Source: Nematostella vectensis (Eukaryota; Cnidaria; Anthozoa; Actiniaria; Edwardsiidae). Taken from it: DNA of 64,000 bases. This document shows positions 12,001 to 22,843 of this stretch, in pieces (position 1 is the stretch's first letter; each line of letters begins with the position of its first letter). The stretch lies in assembly GCF_932526225.1 (NCBI RefSeq), contig NC_064035.1, positions 7,439,501 to 7,503,500 of the forward strand. The letters are read 5' to 3'. The position numbers were made by a program, and so were the translations under genes. Below the pieces are notes generated by a model. It did no database searches. It was not told where the DNA came from and saw only the letters and a list, made by a program, of their open reading frames with translations.

Positions 12001-15000
12001 AAGTCCATAAGTTTGTCCCTGAGGAGGAGGGGCGGGTAAGTCCATAAGTTTGTCCCTGAGGAGGGGGAGTTAAGTCCATAAGTTTGTCCCTGAGGAGGGG
12101 GTAGGTAAGTCCATCAGTATGTCCCTGAGGAGGGGGCAGGTAAGTCCATCAGTATGTCCCTAAAGGGGGAAGAGGGAGGGGGGGTAAGGCCATGTCCCCA
12201 AAGGGGATGGGGGTAGGATTAAAGAAATCGGGAACAGTTTATTTTCTGCTCTTGAATTTCTGCATTTCTCCTAATTATCAGAAGCAAAATCTCAGTAGAA
12301 AGGGGGGATTAATGAATGCCTCAAACCCCATAAAAATATGTATAAGCTATTCAATTACAACCAAAGTGAGATTATTTTTCTAAATACAGACACCAGTCTA
12401 TTATGAAGGGTAAAAAAATCTGTATATACATACAGAACCCTTGGTCAAACTGATACAAAGCACAAGAACATCTGGAAGTACAATTATCACATCATTACAA
12501 ACTAATCCTACTTTGGAAAAAACTCTCAGCAGGGAGATGCTTGCTACAGCATATCGTACAGGTGGGTGTGCAACAGACCTCCACTATGATCTATCATGAT
12601 CAGTGATCTATATCTTTCATAGTTCAGCCGTTGTTCTTCTGGATCTGTTTCCATTAGTGGACTGTAAAGATCAAACAGAAACTGATTTCATGACATGTAA
12701 TGACAAAAGATGCTTCTTATATTGCAAAGACATCATCATGGTTTTGCATCTCGCACCACTAATTTGATATAAATAAGGTAAAGATTTACCTTCTTCAGTC
12801 TGCCCTGAAGAAGTCTTATTAATTAAAAACAAACATTTGGGTTGACTAACAACATTTTAGTCTACTACCAGTTTTGGGTGAAGACAATTTATAGGGTTCA
12901 CATATGGTATATAAAGTCACCTTAATTTTATGTACATTTGCAATGCTTTTCTTTATTTAAAATATTTGGTATACGCTACTAAAAATAACTATGAAAAGCT
13001 AAACTACCTAAAGAGTAGATATATTCATTAATCAATAAAATTAATTTTAGGATCGGTAACAAAATACTATAATAACACAGGATACAGTGAAGCGTTTTTT
13101 TAGGAAATTGCATAAGGTTACACAATTCCAATTTATAAAAGATTATTAACATAATTCAGAACAACAATATCATTGTATTTTATAGGTAATAGGTATTTCT
13201 TTGTGCAGAGTGTATTTTCTTGACTCAAAGCACCTACATGCAACATTAAATGTTTGTTTTAGTGTACAATCGTCCTCTTACCCAGCTTGCTCATCATGGG
13301 AGTGCTCTCGAATAAAATCCAGGTGGGCTCGGCCATCAAACCTGACATGACAATGACTCTTTAAGTATAGTTATTCTATACAATCACATTCATAAAACCT
13401 GACATGACAATGACTCTTTAATACGTATAGTTATTTTATACAATCACATTCACAAATTGGCACTATGGTTGGTTAAGGGTTCATGTGTTACTAGAGGTAT
13501 ATGTATGCATGCTGGATGCATAGCATGATGCGTGTATGTATGCTCCCAAAAACTACATTGCAACATAAGAAAATTCATGGTTGTATAAAACAATGTACGT
13601 CTGTCCTAATAGATACCAGAAGAAGTCAAAGCATATCAAGAACAACAGTCAAGGAATGTACAGTACAGGTCTAGAGTAACATAACCTCCACTCGAGAGTG
13701 TCGAGTCCTCATTAGCACTCTCACCACTCGAGAATCGAGACTCACAGTTTTAATAAGACAATCGATAAGTAGCCACTCGCCACTCGAGGAAATCGTACCG
13801 CTCACACTTTAAGCGAATGCGAAGGTTTAAGAATTATCTTAAAGAAACAATAATGAAGACATTTCTTCGTTCTTTTCTTCGTAGACGAAATATTTAATAC
13901 ATCAACGCTCTTCAAAAAGTGTTTGTAGGAAATATTGATTCACTATAACAAAAAATACATCATGAAATAATATCTCAAACAGTTTGTGGCTGATCAGAAT
14001 GTTTACAGAAGAAAGGTTATGACAACTCAAACATGCAAGATCTGATGAAGAAATGACAAGGACAGGTTTGTTCTTGTATGCAAAATGACCTGCGAAATGT
14101 GTGAAACTTTGACGCTCTAACGTGTTCATAGGAAATATTTTATTAACTTTGCAAAAGTAAAAGAGTACAGTAACTGCATTTCACTGCATAATCATTTCTT
14201 AAGGACATACTGTGACGTCATCCCCGCATCTATTACATATAGAGGACAGACCCATGCAAAAATGAGATCTATTTGTTAAATACATTACAATACTTTATAA
14301 AGACACCAGTAAGCCATAGGCACACAAATACCTGTCAATCATGTTATCAGAATTCCCTTGCCACGGCATCCTACAAGAATAAGCAAGGACAGCCAGTTTA
14401 GCAACCAATGAGACAAGTTAGGTTCTTGAGATATTGGGCTTGAATTTGCAATTATAATCATAATACTGCCATGCTTTCAGTCACAAATTACTAGTCTCCA
14501 GATATATGCTTATATACCTTATGCTTATATCAATACATTTTTATGTACTGTATTAGTGATTTTCTGGCCACTCATGTTTTTGGTGCAATATTTCAAATTT
14601 TATGCTATCCATAGTCTATTGCATCATTATTATCTTGCTGTGATGGAAATGCTCTTATTTCAGAGTGCACATAGCTTGGTACTGTATAATTTCATTTTAC
14701 AATAAATAGAAACATTTTAGGTAGACAAGTTTATGAATGATATTTATTTTGGTTTAGAATATAAAATCAGAATTTAGTGCTCATAGCGATTGTTCTGACA
14801 TGCTGAATCATGAGGCTGATTGATAACTGATTGTTGTTGGGCTTCTGAGGAGCTTTCCCTTTTATAGCGGAACCTCGTGTTTAAGCATAACAAAATCAAA
14901 CCATAGACACGAAAGATTTCCTTACATGCACAGCTGACTTTTTTATTTGCTCCAACTCTCTTTATATGCAGCAATTGACTTGCTTTTTATTTGTTGCAAC

Positions 15001-16171
15001 TCCTATTTGCAGCAATTCGCTTTTCGACGCTGCAATTTGACTTTCATTTGCTGCAACTATTTCTATTCTCTGCGACTTTTTCTGTTTGCAGCATTGTACT
15101 TTTGGGCCACTGTACAATAAATACTTACATGACAGACTTGCTTTCGGCGGCAGCAGCTACCTGTGCATCAATGTGTATCTTGCAAGAGTGGCCATATATA
15201 CGGATTAGCTGTGTTGAGTCTTGTTTCTGTAAAAAAGATATACTAAGAAAATAGTACGGCAAACCAGCAGACAACTCAATAACAATAAAACACTAGACTT
15301 CTATAATTATTTGCCCAATAGCCAGTTTGAATTCTACTATGCATACCCAAAAGATGGAATATGAGCACTTATAAATACAATGTGAGTCTCTGTTGGGGAA
15401 AAATTAATTACCATTTTAGGGGGATGGATCCAGGATTTGAAAATAGGGGTGGATAATGGCTAGATAGATGGCTTTTAACTGATCAAGTGGTTTTAAGTAG
15501 GTCACTACATAGGTCTTTTACAATACTTCACCCTGAATTGGATTTGTTGCGACAGCAAAGTCAAGCAGGCGAAACCACATGGACAGTACCTCCTGTCCCT
15601 CAGACATTTATTTTCTTTAATCAAAGTGACTTTTCAATTTTTTTTTACTCAAAAAGAGGGGTAGAAATCCACCCAATCCACCCCGTGTATCTGCCCCTGC
15701 ATTTCCCTACCATAAAATTTTGAATACTGTACTATTTTGATATACTTACAGTATAAGTACTGATACTTTGATACTTTTAAATAAAAATCTTCATCAAATT
15801 AAGTATCAGATACTTACCTGATATTAGACATAAGATGATTATCAAGTAAATACCGGAAACATGAAAACTGTAAGATATTGCGTCTTGTTGCATAGGATTT
15901 GATTGAAAGCTAAAAGGCCGATGAGAATTCATGGGTGCTCAAAATGATACCAAACACATCACCATCACAACCACTGCGAAACCTCTATGCAAGTATATTG
16001 GTTTACCGCCCAGAGAGACTCATTCTGGAGAAAGTTGCACGAGTGAGGATATTAATCGAAGGATTTACCGACCATCTTGTTATAAAAAGCGCGCCGTCTT
16101 TCGGCTCGTTTCTTGTAGTTCACCATCATCCCGCGAAGTTGCTTCTCAACTCTCCTCGCCTCGTGCCACAT
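68..16171 (-). CDS. CLASRP: CLASRP (SFRS16/SWAP2) SR-related splicing regulator, 3' end beyond window
   Basis: CLK4-associating serine/arginine-rich protein, a nuclear regulator of alternative splicing. Coding exons in order: 16171-16073, 15226-15129, 14370-14332, 13341-13282, 12661-12579, 11904-11817, 11688-11558, 10995-10958, 10734-10676, 10427-10349, 4959-4883, 4595-4557, 4277-4124, 3268-2952, 617-581, 513-453, 126-68. All phases are compatible, giving 506 residues so far. Seen: the start MWHEARRVEKQLRGMMVNYK; MMPWQGNSDNMIDR (residues about 66-79); IGYTYDSG; an acidic D/E/S stretch; VTVDVDEIG; SYARRASPTYED (about 284); QVEFITEF (about 320); an RS/RD/RE-rich domain (349-450); MTPQEKMKRRMQ and a charged helix. 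These match the human protein in order. The last two human segments, a charged coiled coil and an RS tail, must lie left of base 68. Two donors, after exons 1 and 13 (GTCGGT and GTCCAT), are weak and less certain. Confidence 0.93.
165..460. repeat. 22-bp tandem array derived from a 5' splice site
   Basis: About 13 copies of a 22-bp unit fill the 326-bp CLASRP intron between the exon ending at 453 and the exon starting at 126. Read on the minus strand, each unit is GTAAGTGCGGGACTAGAACA plus AT. Every unit boundary therefore repeats AACAAT|GTAAGTG, the same junction as the real exon end at 453. Most copies are near identical, with a few variants around 238-305 and 410. Confidence 0.95.
622..2660. 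repeat. 18-bp minisatellite in CLASRP intron (about 110 copies)
   Basis: Unit on the plus strand is about AGACAGAGGTCATCATTA, with variants at the last six bases (CACCAC, TCGTTA, CATCGA). It occupies most of the 2.3-kb intron between exons 3268-2952 and 617-581. The left edge lies within about 30 nt of the acceptor at 618. The 18-nt period is divisible by three, so long open frames appear on both strands; these are not genes. The right end (about 2600-2660) grades into a related unit with ACATGTCAACATTGAG. Confidence 0.95.
4798..4880. repeat. AAC/AAT trinucleotide repeat next to a CLASRP splice donor
   Basis: Imperfect AAC, AAT and AAG triplets directly follow, on the minus strand, the donor of CLASRP exon 4959-4883. 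The start of that intron is therefore a GTT/ATT-rich run. Confidence 0.8.
5043..10340. repeat. 43-bp minisatellite filling CLASRP intron 10 (about 123 copies)
   Basis: Unit is about AATGCAAGGCTTCTAGACAT followed by a GT-rich half ending GTTGTCTGAT. The array takes up about 98% of the 5.4-kb intron between exons 10427-10349 and 4959-4883, and its right edge is about 8 nt from the donor at 10348. Variants such as TCAAGACATG, AGCATGTGG, GTAGCGTTG and GGTAATGATGGCTGTTGG mark larger repeated blocks. For example, the stretch near 7440-8100 recurs near 8560-9220, a shift of about 1118 bp (26 units). No reading frame stays open. Confidence 0.97.
11111..11359. mobile_element. Fold-back MITE in CLASRP intron 7
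   Basis: Two arms of about 100 bp are imperfect inverted copies of each other. Both start GCCTACCTG, run through a GGCTTTGATAGTTTTTTCC block and reach GGCGGCCATCTTG near the centre. The flanks are near-identical direct repeats, TACATAAATTTTA on the left (11098-11110) and TACATAATTTTA on the right (11360-11371), consistent with a 12-13-bp target duplication. No coding capacity. Superfamily not assigned. Confidence 0.75.
11985..12195. repeat. G-rich tandem repeat, 34-40-bp unit, five to six copies
   Basis: The unit contains GGTAAGTCCATAAGTTTGTC followed by a variable G-rich run. It lies in the CLASRP intron upstream of exon 11904-11817. A G10 run is present at about 11987-11996. Confidence 0.8.
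13341..13460. repeat. Tandem duplication (about 65 bp) carrying a CLASRP 3' splice site
   Basis: The block AAACCTGACATGACAATGAC with about 45 following bases occurs twice in tandem, at 13338 and about 13396. The first copy contains the acceptor used by CLASRP exon 13341-13282 (minus strand ..CATTGTCATGTCAG|G). The second copy carries an identical acceptor motif without an exon. Confidence 0.85.
13670..13800. repeat. Degenerate CACTCGAG-rich short repeats
   Basis: Several spaced copies of ACTCGAG and TCGAGA lie in a CLASRP intron. No regular period could be fixed by eye, and no other feature is seen in this intron (13342-14331). Confidence 0.45.
14965..15100. repeat. Degenerate TTTGCTGCAACT repeats
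   Basis: Five or six diverged copies of a roughly 20-30-bp unit with TTTGCAGCAATT or TTTGCTGCAACT lie in the CLASRP intron just downstream of exon 15226-15129. They look like an old, decayed minisatellite. Confidence 0.5.
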
Positions 16172-18352
16172 GCTGGCGTCTTCTGTTATTGCACAAGTGC
16201 TGAAACAACTAGACTATTACTGCTGGATAATTGATTAACGTAAGACTGCAGACATGGTCTTGTATTTTGGTCGCATTTTGAAGGTATACAAACTCGTATA
16301 CTCGTATGTAAATATCGCAGTCAATGGATGGCCGACTTTATGGACAATAGTTACCAGACCTCCACAAGGTAAATTGACCGCCAGTCCCTGCACAGGTAGC
16401 CCAAGCTCTCTAGATCTACCATCTACCTGCGGTCCTACCTGGGGCTCTCTTTGTGCTCAACATTCTGGCTCGCTTATCCCAGGTACAGGTATGGACTACC
16501 TGTGGTCCAGAGGAGCAGCATTTTCCATCTTAGCCCATGAAATGGGATATACTTTACCTTTGCTAGCCTCCTCCTAAACAAACAATCCCTGGCAACAGTC
16601 TTTTTCTTGGTGGCACTTCTTGAGATTTTGGATGTAGGATAAACATGCAATTTTGAAATATCCATTAGACTTGACTGGGGCCTCAGCTACTAGGGAAGAA
16701 GACAGGCCTCTGCTACCAGGGATGGAGGGAAGAGGCTTCTGCCAGGAGGGAAGGAGGATAATTGACTCTGCCATGAGGCAAGGCAGACAGGGTCTTCTGC
16801 TACAAGGGGATCTCTGTTCTCTGATCTCTGGAAGGGGGAGAGGCGCCTCTGCTACCAGGGAAAGCAGACGGGGATCTCTGCCAAGGAAGGGTGGAGAGGA
16901 GCTACAGTATTACACATAACTAAACTCACAACATTAAAAATAAATCCCATTTAATGATATAAAGTGCTCCCATTAACATTAAGGGTATCAAAAATGGTTT
17001 CTTTGCACTTCTTTATACAGTATTATATCCTCTGTGCTTTACTAATGTACCATTTAAATAACATTAAACAGAATCCTTATATTGTTATATTATTATCTCT
17101 ATTTACACAAAGTCTGAACAAAAACTTGCCTAAATGCTTGGAACCCTGGACCAGGAGAATCCCTTAACTGGATAATAAATATGGGATTTTGAACATTTCA
17201 TAGGAAACCAGACAGGTCTTCAACAAAAAGTTGTCAAGACAAGTTTTCTATCTCTACACAACTATTATTCTTGTTGCTGTTAGATATTTACATAAAAAGA
17301 TTTCTAATGCCGAAATAATGACCTGTCTCTTGTATGAAACTCAGAGCCTGCTCTAAGAGGATCATGGAAAGCAGCGTCAAGATTGGTGCATTTTCAAACT
17401 AGAGTCCTACAGCTCTAGCAAGATATTGACCTTCAGCATAGATAGAATATACTTGAGAATTGTCTAAATATACTTCTTTAGTTTAGCTCAAAAAGGAGCT
17501 TTGGTGTGAAAACCAGTTTTTTTTTTGTCTTAAAGATCAACTATGAAACCATTTTGTCAGACTAAAAAAAATTCAGGAATCCTGGTCAAATAAGAAGAGC
17601 CAAGACTTGCTCTTCCCAGCTCAAAGTAAGTTTATCAGTTATGTAGATGCTACATCCCATTTCAAGACTGCATCTTTTGCTGTCTCTGACTCATTCAAGG
17701 TGCTCCTTCTTGAAAGCATGGACCTCAACCTGTGAGAAAAAAGATGTAGGTAATCACAGAGGTGACTGCAGAGTGCCCTGCTACGAAAGAAGGCAGACAG
17801 GGGCTTCTTCTACCAGGGAAGGAGGAGAAAACCTCCGCTAATGGGGAAGGCGGACAGGAACTTAGGGTCTCCTATCTGTTTATAACAGTAGGTGCAGCTA
17901 TTGGATTTCCAGTGAGGTCCATGTATGTAGAAAATGATGACATTCTCAATACAGGAAAAAACATTGTAAGTAAACCTTTTTTTGATTTTCTATTTTCTTA
18001 AAGTCAAACGTAACTGGAAAAGTTTATTCACAGGGCTTTTAGAATCTACCAAACTGGTAGAAAACATAAATAAAAACACATTTTTTTAAAATAACAGTTT
18101 GCAGATAGGGAACCAAGGAGTCTGGACCCCGCCCTGCTCATGTGATGAGATGGGTTGGACTCTGGTTGACACTTTTGTTGGTAGTTAAAGACAGTTAATT
18201 TCATGTGTGTATTTGGCTAGAAAAAAGTTTCTAGATGGATCTAGTAACCTATTACCAGAGATAAGGATGTCATGGTCAGTGAATTACTACTTTTGACCCC
18301 ACCCTGTGTTTTTCTTTAGACACACCACCATATAATTCACAATACTTTTTAT
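16172..18352. other. Intergenic stretch between CLASRP start and INSIG end, with degenerate repeats
   Basis: No gene is recognised here. It must contain the CLASRP 5' UTR and promoter just right of 16171. Imperfect repeats of the form CTGCTACCAGGGAAGGCAGA occur at about 16675-16895 and again at 17765-17860. Short open frames here (for example 16254-16577 plus) show no recognisable domain. Confidence 0.5.
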
Positions 18353-18353
18353 T
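18348..18353 (-). terminator. Poly(A) signal of INSIG overlapping the stop codon
   Basis: On the minus strand the stop TAA (18355-18353) is followed by ATAAAAAG, so AATAAA begins at the last base of the stop codon. If used, the 3' UTR is only a few tens of bases long. Confidence 0.5.
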
Positions 18354-19926
18354 TAGAAGGAGCTTGTGCATACCATGGCGAGCTGTCTGCCAATGTTGCT
18401 AAATGTGACTGCCCCAGCGAAAAACAGTCCTGGTACAACTGCTATAATTCTTCTATATCTGGGAAAAATACAATACAAAAATAAGAAGAATCAAACTGGA
18501 TAAATATGAAAGTACTAAATGGGCCAAGAACAATTCATTGAAAGACAGATTTGTTCTGTATACTATACATAATAAATTTCAATAGAAAATCAGAAAGCAA
18601 CACCAAATAAAAAGTCTTGACTCATATAGAGTATTGAAATGTTAAAATATAGAAACGTTCAACTGCAAACATTTGTGATCTTTTAGTCAGGAGACATACC
18701 TGTAAACACCAAGATAGGCCAGCATGTAAACTACTATAGCGGCAGCCAAAGCACTGAGAACAGCTACGCTGAAGCCATTTTGAGAACGATCAAAAAGCCA
18801 CCACAGTAAAAATGATGTGCAGGCAACAAATAAAAACAGCTGGTGGCTGCTGTGGAAGTTTAATTTCTGTCAAATGAGTCAAGGATTAGAGTTGACCAGT
18901 TAAAAGAGCAAGTACTGTATATCAACTCATACACTAGGCTGTGTAGTATATCTTCATGTACTCGAACAATTGACACTTGTTAACACAAGCTGGTTAACAT
19001 TTGGAACTTTATTTTGTAAAGGCTGGTTCTAACTAGGACGCAAGCGCAAACGGAAGCGCAACACAAGTGAAATTGTGTCAAACATAAGCGCAAGCGAAGA
19101 AAAGCAAGCAGTTGTGTTCTCTTGCTCTTACGTTCCAGTAAGAATCGGAAAATTATGTGAGTTGTGCATGCGCTTACATCCAAGTGAGAACCAACCTTAA
19201 CTTTTAAGCTGACTCCATACCCTAGTAAACTGGCATTTCTTAGGGATATCTCATTTGAATTTGTGCCCTTGGTAAATTTTGGTCACTATTGGCTTACTAA
19301 AAAAACACTAATAAGTTTCCTTTAAGTGATCAAGCTGTAAAATTATCCCTAAAAGTTGTCTCCATGAGCTATTGACCCAAGTTTTTAATGTTTACGGAAG
19401 TAGGACAATGATAGTCGGACGTCAATTGATCCTGCTATATTTTGAGTTGCTAAATGCAATAAGAAATTAAAACAGCACAGACCGGTTCAAATTCTAATCA
19501 CATAAGAAAGCAAAGTTTCTATGCAAAGGATACTGCTATAGCGTGGCTGATCCCTACAAACATCGTGACGCAGCGAGCAACACTTGACCATTCTCTCTGG
19601 AAATTATGAGGCTTGCCAAGTTTTGTATCGAGACAAGGGCAGATCAGCCCAACAAACGCCGCTAACGTCCCACAACTTGGAGGAATCCACCAGAATGTAG
19701 AATAGACTTTGGCTAGTATTTCCATAGGGAACGATCCCCATCGTCTTTTTTGTGCTTCGGGTAACACAGAAAGTACAAAAAGCATCATCGCCAGAAAACC
19801 TCCGATGAGGAATAAGACGACTCCTCGAACGACAGTGTTCACAGTTGCTGGAGCTATTTTACGATACATGTGAAGCATAAACTGTCCAGCCGATTGAAAA
19901 TGTTTCCCACACAGAAAGCAATGCAT
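18353..19926 (-). CDS. INSIG: INSIG family sterol-regulatory ER membrane protein
   Basis: Three coding exons: 19926-19534, 18866-18700 and 18458-18353, 221 residues, close to the 225 of human INSIG2. INSIG proteins sit in the ER membrane and, when sterols are high, retain SCAP-SREBP and promote HMG-CoA reductase degradation. Seen: RGVVLFLIGG (residues about 34-43, first membrane span); WWIPPSCGTLAAFVGLICPC; LGKPHNFQREWSSVARC (about 102-118); FVGISHAIA; LLWWLFDRSQNGF (about 151-163), which keeps the Asp that mammalian INSIG1 needs for SCAP binding; and the C-terminal FFAGAVTFSNIGRQLAM. The first 30 residues are poorly conserved. The last exon reads through a possible donor (ATG|GTATGC) into VCTSSF and a stop whose last base starts an AATAAA, so it is taken as terminal. 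A further short exon cannot be fully excluded. Confidence 0.93.
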
Positions 19927-20506
19927 GAAGACTTGGTGTGAATGAGGCCAGGGCCTTTCGTTTGAGTACTTTTAGTGAAAATCTAACAATTGCGATGTCC
20001 TGTTTCAGTGAGTTTGTGGTCTCCTTACGTCGCATGTTGTATCGCATGATGCGGCGACAGCCAATCAAATCCATTCAAATATCTGGTGGTTCGGTGTGAC
20101 CACTTCCACCAATCAGAAGCAGCCATATAGCCTCAACCGGTTCCATGGTTCCTTTGATATTCTGTGAATCACACCTCAAATCACGGCAAATCGTGGAATT
20201 CTTTTTTCAGCAAAATGTTGGTATCATTTATTCTATTCATTTTTTTGAGAGACTAATTTTCAGAGAGACTACTTTTCATTACCTTTTCGCTAAAAAAAAT
20301 CGAGAATTAAAAAAAAAAAAAGGATTAATCCCATGTTTTCTTCCCGCAATCGAGTACATAATCGATTTTAAAGGAATCGTATTCTCTCGTTGGATGCTCG
20401 ACTATCTGTTGGGCGTTTGTCTTAAATGATCAATTCACTGATTGATGGTGGCACCTAAAAAAACAGGAACCAGTGCCGGATCGGACTGGATCGTGGATCG
20501 TCGGAC
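19927..20506. other. INSIG upstream region
   Basis: Holds the presumed INSIG promoter and 5' UTR. A CCAAT motif lies at about 20107-20111 (CCAATCAGAAG). No convincing TATA box or full sterol regulatory element was found by eye. Confidence 0.4.
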
Positions 20507-20984
20507 CAGGTGCTCATAAGTAGGGGCAATCATCTGTATTATATAACTGTCACGGCGTTTCCGAGGATCAGGCTATTTTTAGACGCGCGCGCACGAACGG
20601 GCCAATCACTTACGTTGACGTTGGTCGCGCGCGAGAATGACGTGAGGCTGCACGCGCAAATTGCAGTTAGGAAGAATATTTTTTATCCATCATCCGTCGG
20701 TTTTGTTTGTTTACCAAAAGAATTACAAGATACAATTCAAAGTCGTAGGTAAAATTGGATTCATATTAAAGAAAAGAGCAACAATAGTCAAAGTACCGAA
20801 GAGAGAACATAGCTTTTTGTCTAAGACTGCGCGTGCAGTTGAGCCCAGCCAAAAGGTCAACACAAAGGTCGAATCTGATTGGGTTATCCGCGCGTCTGAA
20901 AAAAGAATGATCCTAGGAAACGCCGTGACACCTATATAATACAAGAATGTGAGGAAGTCGATTGCCCCTACTTATGAGCCCCTG
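20507..20984. mobile_element. Non-autonomous DNA transposon with about 80-bp terminal inverted repeats, hAT-like ends
   Basis: 478 bp. The left end CAGGTGCTCATAAGTAGGGG is matched on the other strand by the right end CAGGGGCTCATAAGTAGGGG. The inverted copies continue through GTATTATATA, GTCACGGCGTTTCC and AGACGCGCG. Flanks TCGGAC (20501-20506) and TCGGAC (20986-20991) suggest a short target duplication. CAGGGG ends are seen in hAT elements, but the 8-bp duplication expected there is not exact. The interior is GC-rich with no transposase. Confidence 0.75.
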
Positions 20985-21089
20985 ATCGGACCGAATAAAC
21001 TGGATCATCACACTTTTCTTCAAAGGGAGAGGGGGAGGGAGAGGGGGAGGGGGAGGGGGAGGAGGTGAATAATGCAAGGGGGGTCTGTA

Positions 21090-22222
21090 CAGGACCCGAA
21101 ACGATCCCAGGACCCGAAATGATCCCCAAAAGTACCCCAACTGATCCTCGGACCCGAAACGATACCGAGGAGTCCCCGAAATCAACCCCAAGGAATTACG
21201 GTAATGGACAAAGGGAAAGCAGAAGAAATACTTGCAATTCTTGAAGCATAATAAAGGGTTAACACCAGCGACTCGATATCTAAACAACGTGACTTAAAAA
21301 TGTTAAATTCCAACACAATACTTCTATTTATTACATTGCCCGGCGTTAAACCCATAAACAGAGTCCAAAAGAAATACACAACTTTAAATTGCTACTGAAA
21401 GGAATATAGCATAAAAATAGCACAGCTTTGCTCAGATCAACCAAACTTTTGACCTTCCATCACACTCTTAACATTTTGCGGTTCCGACACATGTCTCCGA
21501 CACTATAAATCTCATTTCCGGTAAACATCACCCCTAAAAATTAATATTCATCTGACAACCAAACATGTATTTCACCACGAAATCCTTGTTCACACGAGCG
21601 AATATTTACCGACACATTTTAGGCAGCCGGTTTGGCCGAGAAGATGGAATGACAAAAGCACACTGAGTAATACACTCGAACAACCCTTCTACTACCGATG
21701 CAAAATATTAAGAGGATGTGAAAGCAATATTATGTGAGTTTTGAATTTCCTCATGTAGTCGTGCGTACACCCCGGCATGATCTCATGATATGATAGGTCT
21801 TTCATTCACCGAAAACAAACATGCCAAAAATAACTTTAAAACATTTCGCTTCCTATGTAAAGCAGCATGTCCCATCTTTTAAGACTTTCTTTTATGGCTT
21901 GTTATGTAAAAATGATTTATCCACGCCGGGCTCCTCAAATTACTATCACAGGAATTGTTAGTTGACCCCAATTTCTGACTCAACCACTGTATTTCCCCCG
22001 CAGTCGTATATAAAAATCTTAATACTATAGTTTTAGTTAATGTAAATTTCCTTTTAATAACACAAACAAAGCTAAATGTTTCATATGTTTTTAAAACTGA
22101 AAGCCAATCCTTACACATTCCTTTAGTTGTCCATTACTGTAATTCCTTGGGGTTCATTTCGGGGACTTCAGTTGGGGTACTTTTGGGGATCGTTTCGGGT
22201 CCTGGGATCATTTCGGGTCCTG
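21090..22222. mobile_element. Non-autonomous DNA transposon with TA target duplication, Tc1/mariner-pogo-like
   Basis: 1133 bp. Ends are inverted copies of CAGGACCCGAAACGATCCCA continuing through CCCCAAAAGTACCCCAACTG and CCCCAAGGAATTAC for about 120 bp; the left arm has a small extra segment. Both ends are flanked by TA (21088-21089 and 22223-22224). No transposase frame is visible inside, so it is a MITE-type or deleted copy. Confidence 0.8.
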
Positions 22223-22559
22223 TACAATGATGAAGTCTAGTGACAATGATGAAGTCTAGTGATATGACGCCACGCCACAGGGTGACAAAAATAGCAAAAT
22301 AAAAAACAAACGTGGAAAATGCTTGGTCAGGTGATATGACGTCACACCACAGGGTGACCAAAATGACACAATCAATAACTTCTGTCTGGAAGTCAAACTT
22401 GGACAAAGTTGTTTGCGGTTCAAACAAACTTGTGTGGCGCGTTTTAATTTAGTTCCCAATTTGATTGACTTGTTATCATTTCTATTATGGAATAAATGCG
22501 AGAAACCAAAATGTGGGCAAATTGGACGTGCGTCTGTCCTCTAAAGGTTGGTCTCTCGC

Positions 22560-22682
22560 CCCCCTCGCCTTTGTCGGTCCTCTCTCGCCATTGTCGGTCC
22601 CCTCTCTCCTATGTCGGTCCTCTCTCGCCTTTGTCGGTCCTCTCTCGCCTATGTCGGTCCTCTCTCGCCTTTGTCGGTCCAA
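22560..22682. repeat. 20-bp tandem repeat (TCTCTCGCCTTTGTCGGTCC), about six copies
   Basis: Consecutive copies differ mainly at one or two bases (CCTTTG, CCATTG, CCTATG). Short open frames over it are repeat artefacts. Confidence 0.9.
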
Positions 22683-22843
22683 AAAAAAAAACCAGGCTGA
22701 GAAAGCTGTTATTATATATTATTCTTCCTGGCATGAGACATTCACGTGACTAAGCAATAATAAATTCCCCATGAACTATGAAGGGGTTTCGATTCATTGA
22801 ATGCAACATTAGGTATTATTAGGAATGGGTATTTACATCATCA

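Noticed and set aside
16254-16577. 107-codon plus-strand frame next to the CLASRP start
   Set aside because: No recognisable domain, low-complexity Ser/Pro content, and no splice or homology support.
19927-20200. Sterol regulatory element upstream of INSIG
   Set aside because: The best match (GTCACACCGA) agrees with the consensus at only about six of ten bases.
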